From Yponomeuta sedellus (Eukaryota > Arthropoda > Insecta > Lepidoptera > Yponomeutidae), in contig OW203751.1 of assembly GCA_934045075.1 (NCBI GenBank), forward strand, positions 4,289,822-4,353,821: a stretch of DNA of 64,000 bases, in the 5' to 3' direction. Shown here one piece after another: positions 51,116 to 62,222 of the stretch. A program made the translations under genes and the position numbers. The notes below the pieces were generated by a model. That model searched no databases. It was not told where the DNA came from and saw only the letters and a list, made by a program, of their open reading frames with translations. The stretch's first letter is position 1. Each line of letters begins with the position of its first letter.

Positions 51116-51410
51116 CATTCGCAATATATATATGTATATATGTATAATTTTATGTATAATTATATGTATCATTATATATGTATATAACGACTTTACTAAA
51201 CATAAACACGTATTTAATAACTTACCCAATTGAGCATGTTTTACGAGTCCGTACCTGCACCGGTTGCATTATAACAAAGGCAGATTCCCAATATAATATG
51301 AATCATCCGAATTGCTAAATCTAGATGCCGAGCAAGCAAACACTTAACGTGAGGTCTTCGCGAGCAGCCCCGACGCCTTTGCCGCACCACCGCTGGTAGC
51401 GCGAGGACAT
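51116..51410. other. TATG-rich degenerate repeat, then unassigned
   Basis: 51124-51185 is an imperfect TATA/TATG run; 51190-51410 has no match. Confidence 0.5.
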
Positions 51411-51413
51411 CCC

Positions 51414-51722
51414 TGAGTGCTTAGTGCGAGTTTTTTAACTACTCGATCGCGTTAACGTAAACTCATATTTCTATGGCATCGAGGAAGCGCCACCTAGCGA
51501 CAAGTATGGAAATTAAAATTGCTGAGTGAGAGTTGTAATGGTTTACGTTGAGAAGTGAACACGTTTAAAAGCCAAAACACGAATAAACGCGAGTGCGAGT
51601 TGTACTGTGACAGCGTATTGCCAGTTCGAACGGTTGACTTACTCATACTCACTACTCAATGCTCGATTAACGCGGTAGTAAAGTTATTCGATTGGATCTG
51701 TCAAACTCGCACTAAGCACTCT
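51414..51722 (+). mobile_element. MITE S, copy 3
   Basis: GAGTGCTTAGTGCGAGTTT to CAAACTCGCACTAAGCACTC; nearly identical to copy 2. Confidence 0.85.
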
Positions 51723-51756
51723 GATCATCGTGATCACTAGAATAACTTAGTATTTA

Positions 51757-52022
51757 ACGCTATTGGCCTTTCGCATCTACGTAATGAGATGATTTATACA
51801 GCGTCCCGTGGCATCTTCACCCACACTAGATGGTTGAAGGGACCACTCCGCCGCTGTAGTGCCTGGGACATGGTTTTTATAGATGGTGTAGGCTTGCCCA
51901 GCACCTATACCATCCTGACAGCTTAGTCGGCCTAGTCCACAGGAAAGACTAGTCAATACGTGCGGAGATAACCAAGCCGCGGGTTTCCTCACGATGTTCC
52001 CCTTCACAGTTAGCGTGCAATA
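51757..52022 (-). mobile_element. Family E repeat, copy 2
   Basis: Minus sense AACATCGTGAGGAAACCCGC to GATGCGAAAGGCC; matches 11600-11870. Confidence 0.75.
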
Positions 52023-52171
52023 GTATAATTTATGTAATTCAATCGAGACTTCATTGAAACAACACAAAGTTGAACTTTCTCCTTGTTTTTTAAAAATCCT
52101 CTCCGACTGCCAAGTCCATATTTCATGTAATAACTAATAATAATAAAAATAATAATAATGATAGACACATC

Positions 52172-52257
52172 ATTGAAAGTGGTGGAGTATGCCTAACCTG
52201 CGATGCAGGAAGAGACCCGTGCCCCAGCAGTGGGGGCATAAAAGGGTTGATATCGTG
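52172..52257 (+). mobile_element. 5S-SINE 3' fragment
   Basis: GTGGTGGAGTATGCC, GCGATGCAGGAAGAGACCCG, GGGTTGATATCG. Confidence 0.75.
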
Positions 52258-52512
52258 TTGAAAGTTACACAATCAAGGTGATGGCCCCAAACTGGGATGC
52301 CCTGGGCTATGGTAACCAAGCAAAGGCATCCCAGACATAGAATACACCCAGATTGAAGCCATGTGTTTGGCGGCTATTTCATACTGATTATTTCCTATTA
52401 TTGTAATGGGATTGTCTAATTAAGACACACCTCACTTAACATTTGTATTAGGTACGTAAGTACAGTTGCGTGCACTATGAGATGTATGAGAAAGTGACTA
52501 TTTTTTTGACTT
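52258..52512. other. No assignable feature
   Basis: No match. Confidence 0.35.
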
Positions 52513-52513
52513 T

Positions 52514-52996
52514 GGGGCCGTTCAAGTATTACGTAAGCACTATGGGGGGGTGGGGCACTCGCTTTAGAACCGATTAGGGGAATTACCGCGCGCTAATCAC
52601 TTGTCTAAATTTTCTCCGTTAGTTAGTGTATTGTTTTGTTTGGATACTATAGCGAGTAGACGTATTGTAAGCATAGCAAAGCAATTTAACATTTGTGTTA
52701 CCGTTGATTCGTTTTTAAGTTTGTTGTGTTCGTAAGATTATAATATTTTTGTCCCTTACTCTGTGTTGAATACTGTATCAGTAAAATCTAATCTTTATCC
52801 TAAATCTATTTTCTTATTTTTAAAATTATAATTATAACATTATAATTACATTATAAAAAAAATACATTTATAATTGAAAAATGTTTACGTAAGCATGGGA
52901 GGAGGGGGTAAGAGCTTTGCTTACTTTTGCTGACAAGGGGGATGGGGGGTAAATGATTGTAATAAATCTGCTTACGTAATATTTGAACGGCCCCTT
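52514..52996. mobile_element. MITE, 483 bp, GGGGCCGTTCAA termini
   Basis: GGGGCCGTTCAAGTATTACG...CGTAATATTTGAACGGCCCC, about 26 bp with one mismatch. Flanks TTT/TTT give no firm TSD. The interior has no transposase. Confidence 0.8.
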
Positions 52997-53012
52997 TATA
53001 TGCTTTTTTTTT

Positions 53013-53118
53013 TATGCACTAACCCGTGCTAAGGACGGCTCTGTCACGGTTAGCCAGAGGTCGCGGGTTCGAGTCCCGGCATGGGTGGAATTTTCAGCCT
53101 CTAAATAGGTTTTTAACA
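53013..53118 (+). mobile_element. Family A short derivative, copy A21
   Basis: Inverted tail R (ATGCACTAACCCGTGCTAAG) joins directly to a sense half tRNA-like part (B box GGTTCGAGTCC) and trailer. Confidence 0.8.
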
Positions 53119-53247
53119 TATTTTGACTTTGACAAAATACTGAAGAGCATACATGTTTGTGCACCTAAATGTACATATGTACACAAAATGCCTTTGTATA
53201 TTTGTCTGCCCACCTGTATCTTTAGAAATAAATAACATTTTAAGTGT

Positions 53248-53510
53248 ACAGTCTATTTATTCTTACTTGTCCAATTTAGTAAACAAGATTCTACCCTTAA
53301 ACTGTGAATTTTTAGTCCAAAACTGCCATATTTCCATAAGTGAAGTAACCTGGAACACTCTTTTAGATAATACGCTGCCAATTTTATAGACATAGTTCAT
53401 GATAGTTCATGAATTTGCGAGAAAATGTCTAGTTTAGGCATCTAATCTCAATTTTAAGGTTAGAATCTTGTTTACTAAATTGGCCAAGTAAGAATAAATA
53501 GACTGTAAAA
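53248..53510 (+). mobile_element. Mariner-like MITE N, copy 3
   Basis: TA-CAGTCTATTTATTCTTACT and the complementary right end AGTAAGAATAAATAGACTG-TA. 260 bp, long imperfect TIRs. Confidence 0.85.
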
Positions 53511-53790
53511 TATGATATAATGGCCAGTTTTATATTAGAGGAGCGATTTGTACTAATTTCCTGTTTATTATTAGGCTGGGGGCGTTTCAGGAGTAAAAAA
53601 AACTGACTGTAAATTACCAACGACCCGACTGCTGAACATGACGGTGCTGAACCAGATTCGTCATATTCAGCATTGTATGAATTTAGTTAATTTAATTTCT
53701 TTCTGTAAATAAATAAACGTATGCAATTGTAAGTAAGTATGACCGCTCTATGTTCCCTCATGTCTTCTTAACCAATGGTCAGATTCGTCA
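53511..53790. other. No assignable feature
   Basis: AT-rich; no match. Confidence 0.35.
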
Positions 53791-54612
53791 TGTTTGCAAG
53801 CTATATAAATTCAGCATAAATCTAAGTTAGTGTCATAGGCTATATAAATGCAGCATCAAACTGCGTAAGTTTAATAGGCAATGTAAATTCTAGGCGTGAT
53901 CGTTGCAAAGACGAACCGTTTAATAAGACCGTTTTGTGTTCCGCGACGATTGGTCCGTTTTAAGTTTCATTCTAAAGCAGCGCCAGCGACTCTAAAGCAG
54001 TGCCAGCGTTTGTTCGTCGCGAGACCAGTCCTTAGATTGTTTGACGCGGATATGTCCTTTAGTGCTATATTAATAGAGCCTAGAACGTAATGAGATCATT
54101 GCGACGTCGTCGTCGGCTCCTTGCTCGTTCCGTTCGTTTTGGTCTGTGATACAATAAAGTAATCTTTATGTCTATGAGTATACAGTCTAATATCGTGTAA
54201 AACAACTTATTTTTTCCGATGTTTCGTGATTTCGTCTCGTTCGCACTCGTTTGACCGTCCTCTGCGCCTTTCTCGTTTGCATACAATGAAACCAGTTGCG
54301 AACGAGGACCGTTTCGAGGACCTGTTTTCGTTCCAGAAAAAACGGTTGCGTTTCGTCGTCGAAAAATCGGACAACGACCCACTCCTAGTAAATTCAGCAT
54401 AAATGTACGTCAGTGCCATAGGCTATATAAATTCAGCATAAAACTGCGTAAGGTTCAAAGGGTATATAAATTCAGCATAGATCTACGTTAGTGTTATAGA
54501 CTAAATAAATTCAGCATAAATACGCAGTGTCATAGGTTTTATAAATTCAGCATAAATCTACGTAAATTTCGTAGACTATATAAATTCAGCATAAATTTAC
54601 GTACCTACGTAC
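53791..54612. repeat. 46-bp tandem repeat, split in two
   Basis: Units like TATATAAATTCAGCATAAATC plus ACGTTAGTGTCATAGGC occur two to three times at 53791-53889 and five to six times at 54389-54612. They are diverged and AT-rich. A 499-bp element separates the blocks. Confidence 0.75.
53890..54388. mobile_element. TIR element inserted in the 46-bp repeat, 6-bp TSD
   Basis: CTAGGCGTGATCGTTG at the left and CAACGACCCACTCCTAG at the right are imperfect inverted ends. TAAATT at 53884-53889 and 54389-54394. No coding region recognised; CG-rich pieces contrast with the flanks. Confidence 0.65.
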
Positions 54613-55070
54613 CTTCCATCAACCAACATTAGTGTAATATAATTAGGATAAAAATAGCGTATTCTTAATTCATAAAGGCCTCCTATAATCTATCATTTAT
54701 AATGTTACCTGCCCTACAGGGTCCACAAACATCCATCATTGTAAATATCATCTGTATATACTCGTGGAATGCAATCAATTATTGAACTCCAAACCACGCC
54801 ACATCTCTCTGTCCTGGCCATCGTCATCCAGCTGATACCGAAAATCTGCGTGAGTACACAAAAAGAACTATACTAAAATAAGTATGAAATTAATCTAATA
54901 TTTAAAAATGTCACATTAGGTCATATGTCACATTGTTATCGACCTCCTCCGAAACCGACTTTTATGAAATTGTTGTATATATTTGGTAGACCTGGGGTAG
55001 GTCAAAGGCTAATAAAATTTATATAGCAAAAAAAGTTTGCAGGGTCAGCTAGTATTACTATAAAAAAATA
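54613..55070. other. Unassigned; Helitron-like end at about 54946-55058
   Basis: GACCTCCTCCGAAACCGACTT and GTTTGCAGGGTCAGCTAGTA resemble lepidopteran Helitron or LINE ends. The rest is unmatched. Confidence 0.35.
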
Positions 55071-55095
55071 CCGGCATGCGTGCAACGCAACGTTA

Positions 55096-55552
55096 GGCTA
55101 GGCGCATGCTGAAATGCTGGCGACGCAGTACAACACAGCACAGTTCAGTACAGGGCAGGGCAGTTAGGGCAGACATAGATGCCTCCGCATGCTTTGACGC
55201 AACTATTCCCTCCATTCCTTGGAAATTCTCAACCATAAAAACTCTTTTAATGTCTTTTTTTAATAGTCTGCATGATTTGTATCATACAAACAAGGTTCAC
55301 AGCGAACTAATTTAATCCAATGTTCTGTCATTGCAACAAAATTGTTAGGAAACACGCCTCGACGTGCACGCGTCGCGTAGAAATCTGTGCTGGCACTACA
55401 ACGAGACGCAGAGCAGGGCAGACACATGTCTGCGTCGCACGTGCCTGCGCCGCAGCGTACGTAGATCAATGACGTTCTATGCTTTACAAAATCTTCGCTG
55501 CCCTGCGCTGCGCTGAGCTGCGTCGCCTACGTCTCAGCATGCGCCTAGCTTT
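55096..55552. mobile_element. MITE, about 457 bp, GGCTAGGCGCATGCTGA termini
   Basis: GGCTAGGCGCATGCTGA at the left and TCAGCATGCGCCTAGCT at the right; TTA on both sides could be a PIF/Harbinger-type TSD. The interior has short GC-rich inverted pieces and no transposase. Confidence 0.7.
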
Positions 55553-55555
55553 AAC

Positions 55556-56317
55556 ATTGATGAAGCCACGAGGTTTGCCAGAAACGTGGGAAGTGGCAGA
55601 CAATGCTCTACATCTCCGGTATACAGCCGTTCATCTAATGAGTAATTACTGTGTTCCCAACTTATTAAATAACAAAAAGCAACCCGGTGTCCCCCCGCCC
55701 TAAAGACCAAACAGCCATCGTTCAACATTAGTATTTCGCAGGCTGAAACGCGAAATTATTCACAGATTCATAATTCAACACCCCCACAGCCTCCGTCACC
55801 CTTCCCCCCAAGCTTTGTACGAAAACAACGCCTACCTGTCTGCTAATTTTGTTTTTTTCTACAATGAATTTGTTCCAAAGAGGCCGCGAAATAACTAACG
55901 TTTTCAGATTCGTCAGATTCTTTGATAGAAAATGGAACTTTTTTTATATTGGCCTGATGCTGGCAGGTAAGTCTATGTTCCAGGTTTTAAAAGAAAATTA
56001 CGTGACAGTTGTAGGGAGGTGCCGGGGCGTGTAGGTGCGACTCGATTATTTCGATTTTATTGTTTAGAATCGAATATTCGCGTCTTTAGCCTCTTTGACG
56101 TCTTTGTGTGTCAGCCAGAACACTGAAATAGAGACCGAGTACCTGCATCTACGTTAAACAAATAGTATTTTACCTAAATAATTAAGTTATAAATAGACAT
56201 ACTCAACACATTATGTTCAAAGTAACGTCGAATGTAAGTCCCTAATAAATTCGTCCCTGGTATAGACATTTATACAAGATATGTAACATTTATGCAACCA
56301 TTAAAGTCTTCTAAGGA
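55556..56317. other. Non-repeat stretch with a candidate exon
   Basis: No family match. It contains 55908-55966, listed separately. Confidence 0.4.
55908..55966 (+). CDS. Candidate 59-nt exon (speculative)
   Basis: Acceptor AACTAACGTTTTCAG (branch-like CTAAC only about 10 nt away, which is close) and donor CAG/GTAAGT at 55967. In one frame it reads FVRFFDRKWNFFYIGLMLAG, hydrophobic toward the end; the frame is also open upstream to 55849. I do not recognise the protein. Chance occurrence is quite possible. Confidence 0.2.
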
Positions 56318-56468
56318 ATTAGGGTCGGTTTTTGAATTGAGAATTTCACTAATAAATACCTAATTTAGTATCGTTCTGTCACGCTCTTTTCTAGGAAATT
56401 CGAAGGGACAGCACTACAGTTAACTGTTCTCTTAGCACAATTCTCAATTCCGAAACTGGCGCATAGTC
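56318..56468. mobile_element. MITE M, near-complete copy
   Basis: AGGGTCGGTTTTTGAATTGA at the left and TCTCAATTCCGAAACTGGC at the right, about 150 bp. Confidence 0.7.
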
Positions 56469-57069
56469 TACCAAACATGTTCGAATGATATGTATTAGTT
56501 CTATTTCACATCCCTAGAGGCAGAGTCATCTTTGGCATTTTTTGTTTTTTAAGTTTCGTATCAGTACTATGGTTTTAAAGAGAAAAAGTCTGGAACTAAC
56601 ACCTACGTGGTGTTAATATGGTGCATTGATAAATAATAAAATAAGCAATTTATAGAGCTTATTTCAGTACCTATTACCTTCTATTTAGTCTGTGGTATTA
56701 CCTTTAAGGTCACGTGTTACAAACCTATTGTAATTTTTCGACCAAAAATTGAACAATAGCGGAATAGGTTCCTGAAGCATTTTATAAAAGTAAGAGTTAC
56801 CCGCAGAATATTTCTATAGAATCCTTGTTACGGACTCTCGACCATAATAGCAAAGCTCGGTTCACTCAACTACAGTGGCCTATTCTGTGTCAATGGTCCC
56901 TGCCCACCCCCAAATTGCGTGTGATTAATGATACTAGAACGGTTGATGTTCCCCTGCCCTAGGAATAATAATAATATTTTATTGGAACCCACTATCACAC
57001 ATCGTAAGTACTTTGTAGGGCGAGTAATTCTTACTAAGACCGACCGAAAATACGCGGTCGTCTTTGAAG
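56469..57069. other. No assignable feature
   Basis: No match. Confidence 0.35.
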
Positions 57070-57225
57070 GCTATGGGCCAGGGGCAGTTTCTGAATTAAG
57101 AATTTCTCTAAGTAAATACTTCACAGTATTGCTGTCTCTTCGAATTTCTCAGCAAGGAGCGGGATAGAACGTTACTTAAGTATTTACTTAGCGTAATTTT
57201 CAATTCAGAAATCGGCCCTTAGTGT
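57070..57225. mobile_element. MITE M, complete copy
   Basis: GGGGCAGTTTCTGAATTAAG...TTTTCAATTCAGAAATCGGC with inner arms CTAAGTAAATACTT/AAGTATTTACTTAG. Reference copy for the family. Confidence 0.8.
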
Positions 57226-57249
57226 TTCGTAACAATTAAGTGGCAAACA

Positions 57250-57547
57250 GAATCACTTGGTTTGGCGCGATCAGGTGCTGGATGGGTGACCGTCCCGTGA
57301 CTACCGCTACCGTAGCATATTTTCCGAGCGCTTCCGTGCTTCGCAAGGCACGTTAAGTCGTTGGTGCCGGCTGTCATGTAATCGCACTCGTTAGGCCATT
57401 TCAGAGGCCTTATGGGCAGCTTGATAACTTTCGACAGTAAGGCCCGCCAACCCGGACTTGACCCCCGTGGTGGAGTATGGCCTAACCTACCTGCGATGCA
57501 GGAAGAGACCCGTGCCCCCGCAGTGGGGACATACAAGGATTGATATC
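57250..57547 (+). mobile_element. 5S-SINE, 5' truncated in the 5S head
   Basis: Begins AATCACTTGGTTTGGCGCGA (box A mostly lost) and keeps GGATGGGTGACCGTCCCG; ends AGGATTGATATC. A 40-bp body deletion lies near 57447. Confidence 0.82.
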
Positions 57548-57559
57548 ATATGTAGTTAA

Positions 57560-57722
57560 ATACTTCCCACTGCAGGGCACAGACATGCTGTCAGCAAAAG
57601 AGCGTGGGCTTAATTACCGTGGGTGCCCACTGCGGATTGGCCACTTCAAGCCCTAAGGTGAAAACCTAGGACATTCAGGTTTTCACATGATGCTTTCCAT
57701 CACAGTTAGCCAGTAAATTCGC
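57560..57722 (-). mobile_element. Family F repeat, minus strand
   Basis: Minus sense CTGTGATGGAAAGCATC to CCGCAGTGGGCACCCACGG and the GTGCCCTGCAGTGGG end. Confidence 0.65.
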
Positions 57723-57792
57723 GAATTTGTTGTAGCATCTACAAAATATTCACAAATATACGTAACTGAGAAGACAGTCATTGGTACATACA

Positions 57793-57850
57793 CGGTTTGT
57801 ATCTTCGGCCTCTTGATCGAAGCTAATGTTCTACCACTGCGCCACTAGCA
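57793..57850 (-). other. Weak tRNA-like remnant
   Basis: Minus sense CTAGTGGCGCAGTGGTAG resembles a Pol III A box; no B box was found at the right distance. Confidence 0.3.
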
Positions 57851-58808
57851 AGGATATTGGTGACCCGGATTTCCTTATTTTGTAAAGACGGATGGACAAC
57901 CAAGAATATGATCGTAATGTTGCCACACGCTGGCCGCCCAACGTCGCCAAAATTTTTAAAAGACATAAAAATTGCATTAGTTAGCGTAGTCCAAATCGCT
58001 TTTCTTTTCAGCCATGTAGTCCAAAATCGGCTCATTAAAATTGCTTTTTTTATAAAGTGGAAGTTATAGTTTCAGGGCAGAAACTGGAGACTGGCAGTTT
58101 CTGCCGTAATGTACAAGACTGGGGGACGTACAGAAGTCGACTTAAGCAACGGAACTTTCGGAATTTTCGGCAGCTATTCACCTTCCGAGGTAGCCCAAGT
58201 GGCGATAAACCGCCGCGTCTGGCAACACTGTATGATCGTCCGACGCACACAATACAACACATAAAGGCACTTAAAAAAAATACTCCGTAACAATGTCGCA
58301 GTCACGGGTGCGTTCCGAGCTCGTCACAATGACCGGAAATTGATTGATTTCTGTTGGAAAACCGCTTTACAGTAATGTGATTTATTATGTGGGTTATTAC
58401 CGGCGTTATTTCGGTGAAATACTTGACGGGATTGAAGCCGAAGGCTGGAGTCCTGCTTTTGTAGTCTGTGATAATTTTTTTATGTTTTTCTGTGTGGTTA
58501 TTGAAGGAATTTTTACGACCTCATTTTTAACCGACTTCAATAAAAGATGGAAAAGGTATCTCTTTAGGTATATGTAGTCACATGTATCAATGTTCGATAA
58601 TTATTTACTACGTAAAACAAAGACGGAAGAATTCGCTAGAAAACAAATCCAACAAAAAAAAATCTTGAAACGAAATATTTCTGTAAAAAGATTTTTTTGT
58701 ATACCTAGTTGGTATTTCCTTCAGAAACGTTCCGTCGTAAGGTTGTCTGGATGTGATTGCTTTAAGCAAGAATGTACCTTAATAAATATTTTGTATTTTT
58801 CCTAGTGT
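57851..58808. other. Mostly unassigned; hairpin at 58076-58107
   Basis: GGCAGAAACTG/CAGTTTCTGCC is a perfect 11-bp hairpin. AACCGACTTCAATAAAAGATGG near 58530 is wording seen in lepidopteran repeats. No coding signal accepted. Confidence 0.4.
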
Positions 58809-59058
58809 GATGATGATTGGCCTTTTTGCATCTACGTAATGAGATGATTTATACAGCGTCCAGTCCTCACTCACACTAGATAGGTGAAGGGACCACTCTG
58901 ACGCTGTAGTGCGTGGGACATGGTTTTATAGATGGTGAAGCTTGCCCAGCACCTATACCATCCTGACAGCTTAGACGGCCTAGCCCACAGGAAAGACTAG
59001 TCAATACGTGCGGAGCCAACCAAGCCGCGGGTTTCCTCACCATGTTTTCCTTCACCGT
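58809..59058 (-). mobile_element. Family E repeat, copy 3
   Basis: Minus-strand copy, AACATGGTGAGGAAACCCGC to GCAAAAAGGCC. Confidence 0.75.
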
Positions 59059-60129
59059 TAGCGTGTATAATAAAGAATAATCTATCTTATTTTTATTTAT
59101 TTTAAATTATCTTGTTTCGTCAATCGTTCGTTATTTAATAGTAATAAAAATCTAAGTTTCAGAGGTCGGATACGCATTTTAAACATTGAACAGTAATCAG
59201 AGAATATGTCAATGTTGTGAGACTTGGCTAGACTTGACTTGGTTAGCGTTATGTTGCGATATGAGCCTGCATAGAGCAAAAGTGAACAAGATTACTCTTT
59301 GAAGGTGTTCTCTGTTGTTCGTATTGACGAGGAGAACCCTTCATTTTAGGATGTAGGTATATAAGAATATTTTTACACCCTGTATAGTGTCAGAGTATTA
59401 CTTATTCAGTGACACGTTAACCCTAATTATTTTAAAAACCGGCGAAGATTGTGTCACGCCACGCGCATGGAGGTTTTGGTAGGAGAGATTTCTTAATAGG
59501 TTAATTTCGTTACTTATTCGATTTTCAAGTAAGTGAGTTCGGAATTAAGGTAAGGTTAGATATACCGGAAAAATGTTACAGAAACAGCAGATACAGTAGA
59601 TAAGATACAATTGGCGGCATCATTTATATATTAGATTACTTCAAATTGAAGTAATATATCGAAGAATTAAAATTAAAATGTGTTACAGTGCTACACAAGA
59701 AATAAGTCTCGCGGATGTACCTGCGCAGATGACCAAATTTTGGATGTGCGGCAAGTTGATCGACCAATCAGATAGTTTCATTTTATGGCAGGCCGCGCGC
59801 CTTTGTTGCTATTGGTTGATTTAACCTCATCCATGCAGGCGACTATTAGTTTGGCAATATTAGCGTGAGCGAAATAGGTAGAGTTACTGCGGCAATCAAT
59901 TCTGCACCTTAACCGTATCGGTTAAAGATCATGTTGAATGTACTTATAGCTTCGGACACTTTCGTTACACTTCTTCCTAGTCTGCGCGAACGTAGATTCC
60001 CGAAGGGTCTTCTATTATGTGTAGTACTGTACAAAAGATTATGTTCGAAAAAAAGGGATTGATCGATTGCTTTATACAACTAAGAAAAATTCTTCTCTAC
60101 TTTAGGTGTACTTTTTAATTTTATTATTA
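59059..60129. other. No assignable feature
   Basis: Only a weak LINE-tail-like CAATTGGCGGC at about 59608. Confidence 0.35.
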
Positions 60130-60134
60130 TATCT

Positions 60135-60300
60135 CGTCGTCGTCGTGAGGCTATACTAGTCCACTGCTGGACATAACAATAAAAAAAACCCTCCCCTAAT
60201 GAGCGCGTTGTGCCATCATTGGGGGGTAATGCCCATAAACCCCGCGCTGGGCATGCGGGTTGGGGATCGCAGTTCGGTGGAAATACCTACTGCAGAATTA
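60135..60300 (-). mobile_element. RTE-type LINE 3' end with internal A-rich insert
   Basis: Minus sense AACTGCGATCCCCAACCCGC, GGGCATTACCCCCCAATGAT, then GGGGAGGG, an insert TTTTTTTTATT, GTCCAGCAGTGGACTAGTA and a CACGACGACGACGA tail. Confidence 0.7.
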
Positions 60301-60317
60301 CTGGAATTACTTATATC

Positions 60318-60440
60318 TCGCTAACGATGTAAGAAAAGATTTTGAGGAACCCTGAGTGTCTGCGTCTTAAACTACCTCTGCGCTTGAAATTGCCAATCCG
60401 CGGTGGGCACGCGTGGTGATTGAAACCCAAACTCAAGCTT
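60318..60440 (+). mobile_element. Family F repeat
   Basis: GAGGAACCCTGAGTGTCTGC, GAAATTGCCAATCCGCGGTG, GGGCACGCGTGGTGATTG. Confidence 0.65.
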
Positions 60441-61204
60441 ATGACTTGGAATTCTACGTAAAAAGTCAAGCAGCACCCAAAATCTGTATTCTACACACCA
60501 TGCTAGATTGAATTCGAATGAGAAAATAAGTGTCTAATGACTTTGTCGAGTTATCTTATTTTTATGCGACAAAGTCTATATTGTGCGTCTACGCTTTCAA
60601 TTCGCATGGGCGAGAATCGGTCTCCTGTGCTCTGCAGCGAGACGCTTATATGCTAAATTATAAATATTTTCAACATTGAAGTATAACAATGAACTTTAAC
60701 ACAAAATTAGAACCCCTTTCCTTTAAATTCAGTGCTAACTGCGAGACTAACCCATGGCTTTTTGTATTTTTAACTACAAGCTGTAAGATCTCCAAATGTA
60801 AAAATAATAAAATAATTCATCGGCTCAGCCACGGCTTGGTTCGCTTTTCGTATAAATCGATAAAAAAAGAACTCTATAAAAGTTCCAAATTGACCATGGA
60901 ACCCTAAAACGCAGCCGCCGTGAACTTTGCATAAAATATGTGACGTCATACTTAATTATTAAAATAATAACAATACAAAAAAAACGTTATTACATTATTA
61001 ATAACCGCATAAAACAAATTTCACGCCACTTGGTTCTGTTTAGTTTATTAATTATTTGACAGATGGAAATGTCTGCTTTTTGGGTAGTTTCACATTAATG
61101 TGACTGTCGTTTTTGGTTCTTTTTCCACTTGACTTAAGGTTCAAAATTGAACTAATATGTGTCTGACCAACCCTCGGTTATTGATGGTAGGCGACGCGTT
61201 GTTA
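60441..61204. other. No assignable feature
   Basis: A frame at 60689-60907 begins with ATG but resembles no family. Nothing else. Confidence 0.35.
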
Positions 61205-61660
61205 ATATTATTTACTGTTCACATGACAACCGTCAGACGCCTCGGGGCGGCTTGAAAACTTCTGACAGTAAGACCAGCCACTAGTCTGGCGCTAGTGGCA
61301 TTTTACCGAGCGCTTCCGTGCTTCGCGAGGCACGTTAAGCCGTTGCTGCCGGCTGTCATGTAACGGCAGTCGTTAAGCCATGTCAGAGGCCTTATGGGCG
61401 GCTTGATATCTTCTGACAGTAAGGCCCTCCACTGTCTTACAGTCTTCCACCAATCCGTAGTCGTAGATGAGTCGTAGATCCATACTCGTAGATGGCAGTC
61501 GTTAAGCAAGTCTGAGGCCTTAGGGCGGCTTGAAAATTTCTGACAGTAAGACCAGCCACTAGTCTTGCAAGCCTCCACCGATCCAGGCTTGGTCCCAGCG
61601 GTGGAGTAGGGCCTATACCTTCCTCAGGGAAGGGACCCATGCCCCTCGGATGATGAAGAT
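61205..61660 (+). mobile_element. Scrambled 5S-SINE with body segments repeated
   Basis: The segment GGCGGCTTGA...TTCTGACAGTAAG occurs three times (61246, 61395, 61525) in the same sense with different flanks, followed by an aberrant 3' end with ATGATGAAGATGATG. No 5S-like head. Confidence 0.7.
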
Positions 61661-61984
61661 GATGATGATGAAAACAAAGCCTCAATACGGCCGGCGACAT
61701 ATCAACCTTAATAATGTAATGTTGAATAACTTTTATAAATAATAACAAACTGGAACGCCTTCAACTGTTGGTTTATTTGTACATACAGTACCTCCTGTTA
61801 TTTTATAATAAAAAGAAAAACTGGATAAAAACGGATAAGCACGTAAAATAGTCAGATCTAGGCAACGTGTGAGGTGGTAATTATGAAATGAGGGAAATTT
61901 TGAAATGTGTGACATAATTTAAATAAAATTGAAAATTAAAATTATATATTAAATATTATGAAAATTATAGAAATATAAAGAATG
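61661..61984. other. AT-rich repeat remnant
   Basis: AAATGAGGGAAATTTTGAAAT and neighbours recur near 18095-18140, and AAAAACTGGATAAAAACGGAT near 45145, so an unclassified dispersed repeat is present. Confidence 0.4.
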
Positions 61985-62152
61985 GTGTATAGTAGATTGC
62001 TTAACGAGTTTAGAAAGGAATCAATTCCCGAGGTATTTAGACGCCCGAGCGCAGCGAGGGGCTGTAGTCCGAGTAGGATATGATTCTTTTACCCGTGTTA
62101 AACACTACTTTTCATTTCGAATATGAGGAAAATAAAAACTCATTTTTAATAT

Positions 62153-62222
62153 ACTATTTTTGTTTTTAATGCACTAACCCGTGCTAAGGAACAAATTTTA
62201 GCCTCTAAATACGTTTTTAAAT
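62153..62222 (-). mobile_element. 70-bp family A derivative, 13-bp TSD
   Basis: TCATTTTTAATAT at 62140-62152 and 62223-62235. It consists of inverted tail R (TTAATGCACTAACCCGTGC) joined to a sense trailer (TAGCCTCTAAATACGTTTTT). The tRNA-like part is wholly absent. Confidence 0.85.

Noticed and set aside
50589..51147. Open frames of MYVC or THTYI repeats (also at 9814-10102)
   Set aside because: Artefacts of CATA arrays on both strands.
55849..56034. A 61-residue single-exon gene
   Set aside because: No homology recognised; if anything is real it is the inner splice-bounded 59 nt, reported as speculative.
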